Assembly: GCA_036003705.1 (NCBI GenBank)
Contig: DASYSE010000105.1
Span: 14,259 to 78,258 of the forward strand
Direction of reading: 5' to 3'
DNA: 64,000 nucleotides
Origin: CALGFH01 sp036003705
GTDB taxonomy: Bacteria > Actinomycetota > CALGFH01
The notes under the pieces were generated by a model. The model saw nothing but the letters and a program-made list of their open reading frames with translations. It was not told the DNA's origin and made no database searches. Position numbers and translations under genes: made by a program. This document shows, one piece after another, positions 45,716 to 54,071 of this stretch. Within the stretch, counting starts at the first letter, position 1, and each line of letters starts with the position of its first letter.

Positions 45716-45818
45716 CGTCCCTGCCATGCCCACCGGCTGGACCGCCTCCTCCACCTGCCGAGTGGCGGCATGCAGCCGCCACCGCTCCCTTCTTCCAGGC
45801 GTTCCTGGCAAGCAGGCG

Positions 45819-45839
45819 ATACGGCCACATAAACCGTAT
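45819..45839. promoter_or_regulatory. Inverted repeat ATACGG-N9-CCGTAT
   Basis: A 6-bp dyad with an AT-rich centre in the 129-bp gap between the stop of the CoA-transferase gene and the start of the receiver-like membrane protein gene, both leftward. It may be an operator or part of the promoter for the latter. Confidence 0.4.
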
Positions 45840-45844
45840 GTTGC

Positions 45845-47014
45845 CTACGGCGGGGTGACTGCCCCGGGGTCAACGGGTGGCCGGACGCCCAGCCAGCGCA
45901 GCACCTCGGCGGTGTGCTCGCCGAGTGCCGGGGGGCCGAGGCGGTAGGAGGGCGGCGTGGCGGACAGGCGGATCGGGTCGGCCACCTGGGGGACGGCGCC
46001 GGCCCGGACCACCGGGTCGAGACCGAGCCGCTCGGCCAGCGCGAACGCCTCGCCGACGTCGTTGACCATGCCGCAGGGCACGCCGGCCTCGGCGAGAGCG
46101 GCCACCCAGTCGGCCGCCCCGCGGGCGGCAAGGGCGTGCTCGAGCAGCGCCACCAGCGCCTCCCGGTTGGCCACCCGGGCCGTGTTGGTGGCGAAGCGTG
46201 GGTCGGCGGCCGCGTCGGGCAGCCCCAGCGCGCCGCAGAGGCGGGCGAACTGGCCGTCGTTGCCGACAGCGACCACCAGCGGCCGGTCGGCGGTGGCCAG
46301 GGTCTCGTAGGGGGTGATGCTCGGGTGCCGGTTGCCCATCGCCCGGGGCGAGCGGCCGGTGCACAGGTAGGAGGATGCCTGGTTGACCAGGCTGGCCAGG
46401 GCCGAGCCGAGCAGGCTGACCTCCACCAGCTGGCCGCGCCCGGTCCGGGCCCGCTCGTGCAGGGCGGCCAGGATGCCGCTGGTGGCGTACAGCCCGGTGA
46501 GCACGTCGACCAGCGCCACCCCGACCTTGGTCGGCTCGCCGCCAGGCTGACCGGTGATGTGCATCAGTCCGCTGGTCGCCTGGACCAGGAAGTCGTAGCC
46601 TGGCAGGTCGGCGCCCTGGCCGTGACCGAACCCGGAGATCGAGCACCAGACGAGGCCGGGGTTGCCCTGCCTGACCCGCTCGAACCCGAGGCCGAGGCGC
46701 TCCAGGGTGCCGGTCTTGAAGTTCTCGACCAGCACGTCGGCGCGACCGGCGAGGGCCAGGGCCGCCTGGCGCCCACGCTCGTCCTTGAGGTCGATGGCGA
46801 CGCTTCGCTTGTTGCGGTTGACGGCCAGGTAGTAGGTGCTCTGGTCGCCGAGGAACGGCGGGCCCCAGGAGCGGGTCTCGTCGCCGCCCTGCGGGCGCTC
46901 GACCTTGACAATGTCGGCCCCAAGGTCGCCGAGCAGCATGGTCGCGAACGGCCCGGCCAGGACCCTGGAGAAGTCGGCAACCAGCAGGCCCTCCAAGGCA
47001 CCCCGAGCCGTCAC
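45845..47014 (-). CDS. CaiB/BaiF-family CoA-transferase (family III)
   Basis: 389 residues, GTG start at 47014 overlapping the stop of the aldehyde dehydrogenase gene (GTGA), so the two are coupled. Moves CoA between carboxylic acids. Marks: LVADFSRVLAGPFATMLLGDLGADIVKVERP at the N-terminus (given here only in part as a 31-residue stretch starting at residue 10), NRNKRSVAIDLKD, and GYDFLVQATSGLMHITG, the pattern that carries the catalytic Asp downstream. The substrate is not evident. The pairing suggests oxidation of an aldehyde to an acid that is then activated as its CoA ester. Confidence 0.88.
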   Translation of the reverse strand: MTARGALEGLLVADFSRVLAGPFATMLLGDLGADIVKVERPQGGDETRSWGPPFLGDQSTYYLAVNRNKRSVAIDLKDERGRQAALALAGRADVLVENFKTGTLERLGLGFERVRQGNPGLVWCSISGFGHGQGADLPGYDFLVQATSGLMHITGQPGGEPTKVGVALVDVLTGLYATSGILAALHERARTGRGQLVEVSLLGSALASLVNQASSYLCTGRSPRAMGNRHPSITPYETLATADRPLVVAVGNDGQFARLCGALGLPDAAADPRFATNTARVANREALVALLEHALAARGAADWVAALAEAGVPCGMVNDVGEAFALAERLGLDPVVRAGAVPQVADPIRLSATPPSYRLGPPALGEHTAEVLRWLGVRPPVDPGAVTPP

Positions 47015-48564
47015 AGGCGGAAGTCCTCGTCGGCGGCCGGGGCGGCCACGTCCATCTGGGCCTTCTGCAGCCTGCCGGCGTAGTCCCAGTTCAGCGCCTG
47101 CCAGCGGGTGAACTGGTCGAGCACCCAGATGCCGGACTGGCGGCTGCCGTTGCCGGAGCGGCCGTTGCCGCCGAACGGCAGATGGGCCTCGGCGCCCGAG
47201 GTCGAGTTGTTGACGCTGACCATGCCGGCGCCGACACCCTCGCGGAACCGGAACGCGGCCGCCGGGTCGCGGGTGTAGATCGCGGCCGACAGCCCGTAGC
47301 CGTGGCCTCCCGCCAACGCCACCGCCTCGTCGAGGGAGCCGCAGGCGGCAACGCCGACGATCGGTCCGAAGGTCTCGCGGCGGTACAGCTCGTCGTCGTC
47401 GGTGATCCCCTCGACGATCGTCGGGTGGCAATAGAGGCCGTCGTCGGGGTCACCGACGAACCCCTCCCGCGGGTTGCGCCGCGTGATCCGCCCGGTCGCG
47501 GTCGAGCCGTGCAGGCGGTGGTGGGGCTGGACGGCGTCGAGCCAGCCGAGGAAGCGGTCGAGGAAGCGCTGGTCGATCATCGGCCCGTAGAGCACGTCCT
47601 GGAACGGGTCGCCGATCCTCGCCTGCCCGACCACGGCGGAGAACCGGGCCAGGAACTCGTCGTGGACCGCGCGGTGGGCGATCACCGTGCCCAGCGAGGT
47701 GCAGCGCTGGCCGGCGGTCCCGAAGCCGCTGAACAGGGCGCCCTCAACCGCCAGGTCGAGGTCGGCGTCCGGCATGACCACCAGCGGGTTCTTGCCGCCC
47801 AGCTCCAGGCATGGCGTCTGCAGGGCGCGGCCGCAGAGCTCGCCGATGCGGCGGCCGACCTCGGTCGAGCCGGTGAAGCCGACCTTGTCGACCAGGCCGG
47901 CCTCCATGGCCGCCTCCAGTCCCATGGAGGCGGCCGATCCGTCGGCCTGGACCAGGTTGAGCACGCCGTCGGGCAGGCCGGCGTGCCAACAGAGCTGGGC
48001 CAGCGCCTCGGCGGTGGCCGGCGCGCACTCGGCCGGCTTCCAGACCACCGCGTTGCCGCACAGCAGCGCCGGGACCAGGTACCAGGACGGCACCGCCACC
48101 GGGAAGTTGCCAGCGGTGATCACAGCGGCCACCCCGACCGGCTGGCGGAAGGTGAACAGCTGCTTGTCCGGCATCTCGCTCGGCACCGTCTGCCCATAGA
48201 GCCGTCTGCCTTCGCCGACGAAGAAGTCGCAGGTGTCGACGATCTCCTGGACCTCGCCGCGCGACTCGGCGAGCGGCTTGCCGATCTCCCGAGTGACCAG
48301 GCGGGCAAGGGTCTCCCGGTTGGCTTCGACCAGGCGCCCGAGCTGCTTGACCACCCGGCCGCGCACCGGCGCCGGGGTGGCCGCCCAGCCCGGCTGGGCG
48401 TCGCGGGCCGCCCGGCAGGCGGCGACGAAGGTGGCCGGCTCGGCCAGCAGCACCTCGGCGACGAGCTGGCCGGTGTGGGCCGGGTTGATCGACCGGTGCC
48501 GGCGCCCTCCGCCGGCCCGTGCCGCGCCGACGCGAGAGGCGAGCAGAGAAGCCTGCTGGGTCAT
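47011..48564 (-). CDS. NAD(P)-dependent aldehyde dehydrogenase
   Basis: 517 residues from the ATG at 48564, chosen because a TACGGT box stands 6 nt before it and the N-terminus is normal for the family. Oxidises an aldehyde to the acid. The cofactor region is VGFTGSTEVGRRIGE, the general base Glu is in LELGGKNPLVV, and the nucleophile Cys in AGQRCTSLGT. Closest by eye to semialdehyde-type members, but the substrate is open. It shares a four-base overlap with the CoA-transferase gene. A long upstream extension of the frame has no domain and covers the Rpf-like gene; it was rejected. Confidence 0.9.
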   Translation of the reverse strand: MTQQASLLASRVGAARAGGGRRHRSINPAHTGQLVAEVLLAEPATFVAACRAARDAQPGWAATPAPVRGRVVKQLGRLVEANRETLARLVTREIGKPLAESRGEVQEIVDTCDFFVGEGRRLYGQTVPSEMPDKQLFTFRQPVGVAAVITAGNFPVAVPSWYLVPALLCGNAVVWKPAECAPATAEALAQLCWHAGLPDGVLNLVQADGSAASMGLEAAMEAGLVDKVGFTGSTEVGRRIGELCGRALQTPCLELGGKNPLVVMPDADLDLAVEGALFSGFGTAGQRCTSLGTVIAHRAVHDEFLARFSAVVGQARIGDPFQDVLYGPMIDQRFLDRFLGWLDAVQPHHRLHGSTATGRITRRNPREGFVGDPDDGLYCHPTIVEGITDDDELYRRETFGPIVGVAACGSLDEAVALAGGHGYGLSAAIYTRDPAAAFRFREGVGAGMVSVNNSTSGAEAHLPFGGNGRSGNGSRQSGIWVLDQFTRWQALNWDYAGRLQKAQMDVAAPAADEDFRL

Positions 48565-48570
48565 GACGCA

Positions 48571-48576
48571 ACCGTA
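48571..48576 (-). promoter_or_regulatory. -10 element TACGGT before the aldehyde dehydrogenase gene (leaderless candidate)
   Basis: On the minus strand TACGGT, then TGCGTC, then the ATG at 48564. No ribosome site lies in between. No good -35 box was found. Confidence 0.5.
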
Positions 48577-48659
48577 CTGCACGAACGTGGTGCGGCGCGC
48601 AGCCCGAAGGCCACGCGCCGCACCGTTCCCCACGATCGTGTGTGGTTGCCGGGAGTTGC

Positions 48660-49343
48660 CTACCGCAGGCCGAGCTCGGACGAGCAGGCCGGCCAGGCGG
48701 CCCAGCCCTGCGACGCCCTCAAGCGCTCGGCGACGCGGATCTGCTCGGCGCGGCTGGCGTTGTAGGCCGAGCCGCTGCCGCCGTACGCCTGCCAGGTGCT
48801 GGCTGCGAACTGCAGGCCGCCGGAGTAGCCGTTGCCGGTGTTGATGCCCCAGTTGCCGCCCGACTCGCACTGCGCCAGGCGATCCCAGACGCTTCCGCCG
48901 ACCGGGGCCGACCGGGTGGCGGTCGAGCGCCCGGACGCGGCTGCGGCGGACCGCTCGACGGACACGACCCTGGTGATGCTCAGGGCCGGCAGCGGGCGGT
49001 GCTTGAGCTTCTCGCCCTTGGCCGGGATCAGCAGCGTCTGGCCTGGGAAGATGAGGTTGGGGTGGGCGATCTTCTTGTTGAGGTCGTAGATCGGCCGCCA
49101 GCTCGACAGCTTCGCCTTCTTGGCGATCTCGCTCAGGCTGTCGCCCCGCTTGACCACATGCTTCTTGCGGTCGGGCCGGTCGCTCTGGGCGGCGACGATC
49201 TTGGTCTGGCTGCGCTGGACGGCGTTGACGGGCTCGGCGGTCGCCGGCAGAGCGACCGCCGAGACGAGAACCGCCGCGCCGAGGCCGGTGACGGCGGTGA
49301 GGCGGGCCGTCCGGCCGAGGTGATGGGCATGGTTGCGTGCCAA
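48660..49343 (-). CDS. Secreted resuscitation-promoting-factor-like transglycosylase with LysM
   Basis: 227 residues, TTG start at 49343, chosen because AGGAGGAGG lies exactly 7 nt upstream. Signal peptide about 1-33 (hydrophobic run ending LPATAEP), LysM domain about 60-110 (HVVKRGDSLSEIAKKAKL, then IFPGQTLLIPAKG) that binds peptidoglycan, a Ser/Ala linker, and a C-terminal Rpf-type transglycosylase domain (about 150-227: SVWDRLAQCESGGNWGINTG with the catalytic Glu, then YSGGLQFAASTWQAYGG). It cleaves cell-wall glycan and in actinobacteria helps dormant cells regrow. A 150-nt leader with strong structure precedes it. Confidence 0.9.
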   Translation of the reverse strand: MARNHAHHLGRTARLTAVTGLGAAVLVSAVALPATAEPVNAVQRSQTKIVAAQSDRPDRKKHVVKRGDSLSEIAKKAKLSSWRPIYDLNKKIAHPNLIFPGQTLLIPAKGEKLKHRPLPALSITRVVSVERSAAAASGRSTATRSAPVGGSVWDRLAQCESGGNWGINTGNGYSGGLQFAASTWQAYGGSGSAYNASRAEQIRVAERLRASQGWAAWPACSSELGLR

Positions 49344-49499
49344 GGAAAGAACCTCCTCCTGCACGGGGTTGGGTGGGCCCGTAGGGCCCGGCAAGACCCG
49401 AGCGCCGCCACGCGGCGCACGGTCGCGCCCGGTTGTGGGGCGCTGGCCCGGAGGGGGCGTCGTGGGGGCGCGCTCTGCCTCCGGCTGTACGAGCCGTGA
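49344..49499 (-). promoter_or_regulatory. Structured 5' leader of the Rpf-like gene (riboswitch or attenuator candidate)
   Basis: Transcription should start near 49493, giving about 150 nt before the TTG. In transcript order the leader has CCGGAGG (49478-49484) that can pair with CCTCCGG (49448-49454); the same CCTCC can also pair with the GGAGG of the ribosome site, so the two pairings exclude each other. Later come a perfect hairpin GCGCCGC-GTG-GCGGCGC and a GGGCCC-TAC-GGGCCC hairpin right before the ribosome site. Rpf genes of actinobacteria are known targets of c-di-AMP (ydaO) riboswitches; I do not see the ydaO consensus here. Confidence 0.5.
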
Positions 49500-49529
49500 A
49501 GAATAGTGGACATCCGCAGAAATCGTCAA
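49500..49529 (-). promoter_or_regulatory. Promoter TTGACG-N18-TATTCT of the Rpf-like gene
   Basis: Minus strand: -35 TTGACG at 49524-49529, an 18-bp spacer, -10 TATTCT at 49500-49505. Same type and spacing as the gltB promoter. Confidence 0.65.
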
Positions 49530-49613
49530 GGCCGCCGACCAGCGCCATCGGGTAGTTCACCCTGGGTTGGTCCGCCCGAGGCGGCAGATGATGGAGAATG
49601 TCCGCTTCGGACA

Positions 49614-51371
49614 ATGCTGCAGCAGCCCCGGGTCACACCCGGCACCCTCGTCATGGCCGCCGGCTGGCAATGGACCAGCGTCGGCGTGGCCATGCTCGCC
49701 ACCACCGCCGTGTTCGTCGTCATGGCGGCCTACGTCTGGCGGCGGCGGGGCGGCTCGGCCGGCGCGGCCCTCGCCCTGGTGCTGGTGGCCATCCTGGTGT
49801 GGGCCGGCGGGTACGCGGCCGAGCTCGGCGCCACCGGGGTGGTGGCCAAGCAGCGCTGGGGCGACATCAAGTACGTCGGCATCGTCCTGCTCCCGCCGGC
49901 CTGGTTCGCATTCGCGGCGCTGTTCGCCGGCCGGGTCTCGTGGGTGAACCGCCGCACCCTCGCCCTGCTGGCCATCCACCCGGTGGTGCTGCTCGTCCTG
50001 CTTGCCAACGGCGCCACCCACGACCTGATCCGGTTCTACCCGCCGGAGGCCGCGGCCGACCCGGACGCCGTCGCCGAGGTCGGCCCGCTGTTCTGGCCCC
50101 ACCTGGCCTATACCAGCCTGGTCCTGTGGGGCAGCCTGGCGCTGATGGTGGCGGCGCTGCTGCGCGCCTCCAGGGTGTACCGCCGGGTGAGCGCCATCCT
50201 GATCGTGAGCCTGGTCGCGCCCTACGCCCTCAACCTGCTCTACAACCTCGACGTCGGGCCATTCGGCCGCGTCGACCTGACCCCGTTCGCGTTCACCGCC
50301 TCCTGCCTGGTGCTGGTCTGGGGCCTGTTCCGCTTCCGGCTGCTCGCCATCCGGCCGGTGGCCCGCAGCCTGGTCTTCGAGACCATCACCGAGGCGGTGG
50401 TGGTGCTGGACCCGCTGCACCGGTTGGTGGACGCCAACCCGCCGGCCGAGCGGCTCCTCGGCCTGTCGCTGGCCGACGCGGTCGGCCGTCCGCTCGACGA
50501 GCTGCTGCCGGAGGCGGCGAACGCGGTCCGCGACCCGGCGGCCACCGCCAACGGGCTGCGCGAGGAGCTGCTGGTGACCAGGGAGGGGGGCCCCCGCCGC
50601 TACGAGCCGACCGTTGTCGCCATACCCGACCGGCAGGGACCACCGATCGGCTGGCTGATGGTGCTGCGCGACGTCACCGAGCACCACAGGACCCTGCGAA
50701 GCCTGCGTCACCTCGACGAGCAGCGCCGCTCCCTGCTGGAGCGGCTGGTCACCAGCCAGGAGCAGGAGCGCCGCCAGGTCGCCGGCGACATCCACGACGA
50801 CGCCATCCAGGCCATGGTCGCCGTCACCCTGCAGCTCCAGGTCCTCGGCGGCCGGCTGCGCGACTCCGGGTCCGACGACCTGCTGGAGCGGCTCAAGGCG
50901 ACCGCGACCGAGAGCGTCGGCCGCCTCCGCCAGCTCGTGTTCGAGCTGCACCCACCCCTGCTGGACGAGGTGGGGCTGGCGGCGGCGATCGACCAGTACG
51001 CCAGGCGGACCGGCGAGCTGGCCGGCTTTGGCGTGCAGGTCAGCGACGAGACCGCGGGGGAGCTCCCGGTGGAGCTGCGGGTGGTGGCCTACCGGATCGT
51101 GCAGGAGGCGCTGGCCAATGTCCGCGTCCACGCGCGGGCCGGCCGGGTGGCGATCCGCCTGGAGGAGGTCGATGGCGGCGTGCTGGTCCGGGTCACTGAC
51201 GACGGCGTCGGCTTCCTGCCCGGCCTGGCCGAGCGCCGGCCGGCCGGCCACCTCGGGCTCATCAGCATGCGGGAGCAGGCGGCCATGACCGGCGGCTGGT
51301 GCCGGGTGGCCAGCGCCCCCGGCATGGGCACGACGGTCGAGCTGTGGCTGCCCCGTCCGGTGGACACCTGA
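49614..51371 (+). CDS. Sensor histidine kinase with 7TM-type N-terminus, PAS and HisKA_3
   Basis: 585 residues from the ATG at 49614; an ATG at 49653 is possible. The N-terminal third has about seven hydrophobic helices (about 18-240) resembling the 7TM histidine-kinase sensor module. A PAS domain (about 250-370, with ITEAVVVLDPLHRLVDANP) follows. The HisKA_3 helix has QEQERRQVAGDIHDDAIQAM with the phospho-acceptor His, and the HATPase has VQEALANVRVHARA, TDDGVGF and GHLGLISMREQA. This is the NarL-partner class, but no response regulator is adjacent. A 15-bp inverted repeat TGTCCG-CTT-CGGACA at 49599-49613 touches the start codon. Confidence 0.88.
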   Translation: MLQQPRVTPGTLVMAAGWQWTSVGVAMLATTAVFVVMAAYVWRRRGGSAGAALALVLVAILVWAGGYAAELGATGVVAKQRWGDIKYVGIVLLPPAWFAFAALFAGRVSWVNRRTLALLAIHPVVLLVLLANGATHDLIRFYPPEAAADPDAVAEVGPLFWPHLAYTSLVLWGSLALMVAALLRASRVYRRVSAILIVSLVAPYALNLLYNLDVGPFGRVDLTPFAFTASCLVLVWGLFRFRLLAIRPVARSLVFETITEAVVVLDPLHRLVDANPPAERLLGLSLADAVGRPLDELLPEAANAVRDPAATANGLREELLVTREGGPRRYEPTVVAIPDRQGPPIGWLMVLRDVTEHHRTLRSLRHLDEQRRSLLERLVTSQEQERRQVAGDIHDDAIQAMVAVTLQLQVLGGRLRDSGSDDLLERLKATATESVGRLRQLVFELHPPLLDEVGLAAAIDQYARRTGELAGFGVQVSDETAGELPVELRVVAYRIVQEALANVRVHARAGRVAIRLEEVDGGVLVRVTDDGVGFLPGLAERRPAGHLGLISMREQAAMTGGWCRVASAPGMGTTVELWLPRPVDT

Positions 51372-51421
51372 CGGCGAGCCGGCTCTCGCGCCTGGACCAG
51401 GGCGAGCGGGTGCGCCGCGAC

Positions 51422-51467
51422 TATAGTTGACACTGACTATACAGCCATGGATACTTGATAGTGACTA
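51422..51467 (+). promoter_or_regulatory. padR promoter with overlapping operators
   Basis: TTGACA (51427-51432), 17-bp spacer, GATACT (51450-51455). A dyad TATAGT-N8-ACTATA (51422-51441) covers the -35 box, and a second, TAGTGACTA (51459-51467), lies just after the -10. Both suit a small winged-helix repressor, so PadR probably controls its own gene and the monooxygenase. Confidence 0.65.
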
Positions 51468-51492
51468 CAGTGGTTGGCGACGGAGGAAGCAG

Positions 51493-52110
51493 ATGGCCAA
51501 GCGGCGGAAGGTCGGCAACCTGCTGGCGCTGGCCGTGCTCTCCTACCTGACCCAGGAGCCCATGCACCCCTACGAGCTGGGTCGGACCCTGCGCGACCAC
51601 GGCGACGCGCGCAGCATCAAGTTCAACCAGGGCTCGCTGTACATGGTGGTCCAGCAGCTGGCCAAGGCCGGGTTCATCGTCGAGCAGGAGACCACCCGCG
51701 ACGGCCGGCGCCCGGAACGCACCGTGTACGCGCTCACCGACGCCGGCCGGCACGAGCTGCGCGACTGGCTGCGCGAGCTGGTCGAGGAGCCGCAGCACGA
51801 GTTCCCGCAGTTCGTGGCCGCGCTGTCGCTGGTGGCGGCGCTCCCGCCGAGCGAGGTGGTGGAGCTGCTGGGCAGGCGGCTGCGCCGGCTCGCCGAGCAG
51901 CGTGCCGAGATCCGCGACCTGGTCGACAGCACGCTGGCCGGGGGCGTCCACCCGCTGTTCCTGGTCGAGGAGGACTACCGGCTCGCGCTGCTGGACGCCG
52001 AGTCCCTGTTCGTCGAGCGGTTCATCCAGCGAATCGACCACCCGGAGACCGGCTGGGCCCGACCGTGGAGCGAGCTCCACGGCGAGGCCCGCGAAAGGCA
52101 GGAGTCATGA
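51493..52110 (+). CDS. PadR-family transcriptional repressor
   Basis: 205 residues from the ATG at 51493 (GGAGGAAGC ribosome site). Winged-helix domain about residues 8-85: NLLALAVLSYLTQEPMHPYE, then LYMVVQQLAKAGFIVEQE and RTVYALTDAGRHELRDWL. A C-terminal helical domain (about 95-180) for dimerisation follows. PadR proteins are released from DNA by small, often phenolic or antimicrobial, compounds. The stop overlaps the monooxygenase start (ATGA), so regulator and target form one operon behind a promoter with two palindromes. Confidence 0.9.
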   Translation: MAKRRKVGNLLALAVLSYLTQEPMHPYELGRTLRDHGDARSIKFNQGSLYMVVQQLAKAGFIVEQETTRDGRRPERTVYALTDAGRHELRDWLRELVEEPQHEFPQFVAALSLVAALPPSEVVELLGRRLRRLAEQRAEIRDLVDSTLAGGVHPLFLVEEDYRLALLDAESLFVERFIQRIDHPETGWARPWSELHGEARERQES

Positions 52111-53333
52111 CCCACCCACGCACCGCCCTGGTCATCGGTGGCGGCGTCGCCGGCCCGGTGGCCGCGATGGCGCTGCAGCGCGCCGGAATCGACGCGGTCG
52201 TCTACGAGGCGCACCCCCACACCAGCGAGGAGGCCGGTTCCTACCTCACCGTCGCCACCAACGGCCTGGACGCGCTGCGCGCGATCGACGCCCACGAGCC
52301 GGCGCTGGCCGCCGGCTTCCCCACCCCGGCCAACGTGCTGCTGGGCAGCTCCGGAAGACGGCTGGGGACCGTTTCCAACGGCGGGAGGTTGCCGGACGGA
52401 ACCGTCAGTCACACCATCAAGCGGGCTCGGCTGTACCGGGTGCTGCACGAGCAGGCGGCCGGCCGCGGCATCCAGGTCCAGTTCGGCAAGCGACTGGTCG
52501 ACGCCAGCGCCACACCGGAGGGCGGCGTGGTCGCCCGGTTCGAGGACGGCGCCCAGGCAACCGGCGACCTGCTGGTCGGCGCCGACGGGGTCCATTCCCT
52601 GACCCGCCGGCTGATCGATCCCGCCGCGCCAGACGGCCGCTACGTCGGCCTGGTCAACTTCGGTGGCTACACCCGCGACGCCGCCGCCGGCGCCGAACCC
52701 GGCAGCTGGTACATGATCTTCGGCAAGCGTGCCTTCTTCGGGTACGTCGTCGACCCCGCCGGGGGGACCGTCTGGTTCGCCAACCTCCCCCGCCCCCAGG
52801 TCAGCCGCGCCCAGCGCGCCGCCACCACCGCCGAGCAGTGGCAGCAGCAGCTGATCGACCTGTTCTCGGGCGACCGCGGCCCGGCGGCCGACCTCATCGC
52901 CGCCGGGCGGCTCGAGCTCGCCGCCGACAACACCTACGACCTGCCGTCGGTGCCGACCTGGCACAAGGGGCCGATGGTCATCATCGGCGACGCGGCCCAC
53001 GCCCCCTCTCCCAGCTCCGGACAGGGCGCCTCGATGGCCGCCGAGGACGCCGTGATCCTCTCCAAGAGCCTGCGCGACCAGCCCGACGTCCCCCGGGCGC
53101 TGGCCGCCTTCGAGCGGCTGCGCCGCGGGCGGGTGGAACGGATCGTCAGGCAGGGGGCACGCGCCAGCAGCACCAAGACCCCCGGGCCCGTCGGCCGGGC
53201 GCTGAACGCCGTCGTGCTGCCCCTCGTGTTCAGATTTCTCGTCACCGAGAAGTCCCAGGCATGGATCTACGACCACCACATCGATTGGGAGACGCCCTCA
53301 GCGGGCCGTCCAGCCACCGTCCATGACCAGTGA
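52107..53333 (+). CDS. FAD-dependent aromatic-type monooxygenase
   Basis: 408 residues. A flavin hydroxylase of the p-hydroxybenzoate hydroxylase/TetX group. The FAD loop is VIGGGVAGPVAAMALQRAG, the middle DG motif is LLVGADGVHSLTRR, and the GD motif is VIIGDAAHAPSPSSGQGASM. It uses NAD(P)H and oxygen to hydroxylate a small molecule; coupling to a PadR repressor points to detoxification or catabolism of an aromatic or an antibiotic. Its last 36 bases overlap the 3' end of the opposing SDR gene. Confidence 0.9.
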   Translation: MTHPRTALVIGGGVAGPVAAMALQRAGIDAVVYEAHPHTSEEAGSYLTVATNGLDALRAIDAHEPALAAGFPTPANVLLGSSGRRLGTVSNGGRLPDGTVSHTIKRARLYRVLHEQAAGRGIQVQFGKRLVDASATPEGGVVARFEDGAQATGDLLVGADGVHSLTRRLIDPAAPDGRYVGLVNFGGYTRDAAAGAEPGSWYMIFGKRAFFGYVVDPAGGTVWFANLPRPQVSRAQRAATTAEQWQQQLIDLFSGDRGPAADLIAAGRLELAADNTYDLPSVPTWHKGPMVIIGDAAHAPSPSSGQGASMAAEDAVILSKSLRDQPDVPRALAAFERLRRGRVERIVRQGARASSTKTPGPVGRALNAVVLPLVFRFLVTEKSQAWIYDHHIDWETPSAGRPATVHDQ

Positions 53334-54047
53334 GGTCCCGTTGATGAACGCGGCCGCCGGCGAGCAGAGGAACACGACGGCCTCGGCGACCTCGTCGGGC
53401 TCCAGCAGCCGCTTGATCGCCGGCTCGGTGAGCATGACCCGCTCGACCACCTCGGCCTCGGAGATGCCGTGGATGCTCGCCTGGTCGGCGATCTGGTTCT
53501 CCACCAGCGGGGTGCGAACGTAGGCCGGGCAGACGCAGTTGGAGGTGACCCCGCGCGGGCCGCCCTCCAGCGCGATCACCTTGGACAGCCCCTCCAGGCC
53601 GTGCTTGGCCGCGACGTAGGCGCTCTTGTAAGGCGACGCGCGCAGGCCGTGGACCGAGGAGATGTTGACCACCCGACCCCAGCCCCGCTCGTACATGCCG
53701 GGCAGGATCGCCCTGGCCAGCCGGAACGGCGCCTCCACCATCACCGCCAGCATGGCCGCGAACCGTTCGGGCGGGAACTCCTGGACCGGGGCGACGTGCT
53801 GGAAGCCGGCGTTGTTGACCAGCACGTCGGCGGCCAGGTCGAGGCCGTCGAGGCTGCCGGAGTCGGTCAGGTCGGCGTGCAGGGAGGTTCCGCCGAGCTC
53901 GCCGGCGACCCGCCGCGCGCCCTCGCGATCCCGGTCGAGCACCGTCACCCGGGCCCCGGCCGCGGCCAGCCGGCGCGCGCACGCCTCGCCGATGCCGCTG
54001 GCCCCGCCGGTGACCAGGGCGGCCCTTCCGTCCAGATCGACGCTCAT
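53298..54047 (-). CDS. 3-Hydroxybutyrate dehydrogenase-type SDR
   Basis: 249 residues with a GGAGG ribosome site. Rossmann loop TGGASGIGEA, NNAG motif in VLVNNAGFQHVAPV, catalytic Ser-Tyr-Lys in NISSVHGLRASPYKSAYVAAKHG. The VHGLRASPYKSAY stretch, the CVCPAYVRTPLVENQI substrate loop and the length match D-3-hydroxybutyrate dehydrogenase (BdhA). It would interconvert 3-hydroxybutyrate and acetoacetate. It follows the acyl-CoA ligase gene by 24 bp on the same strand, which suits joint use of hydroxybutyrate or acetoacetate. Confidence 0.85.
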   Translation of the reverse strand: MSVDLDGRAALVTGGASGIGEACARRLAAAGARVTVLDRDREGARRVAGELGGTSLHADLTDSGSLDGLDLAADVLVNNAGFQHVAPVQEFPPERFAAMLAVMVEAPFRLARAILPGMYERGWGRVVNISSVHGLRASPYKSAYVAAKHGLEGLSKVIALEGGPRGVTSNCVCPAYVRTPLVENQIADQASIHGISEAEVVERVMLTEPAIKRLLEPDEVAEAVVFLCSPAAAFINGTSLVMDGGWTAR

Positions 54048-54071
54048 CCGCCTACCTCCAATCCAGGCCGT

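Noticed and set aside
49344..49529. Calling the Rpf leader a ydaO (c-di-AMP) riboswitch
   Set aside because: The conserved ydaO blocks were not found by eye, so only an unclassified structured leader is reported.
48565..49614. Upstream extension of the aldehyde dehydrogenase frame
   Set aside because: The extra residues have no homology-like features and cover the Rpf-like gene; the ATG at 48564 gives a normal N-terminus.
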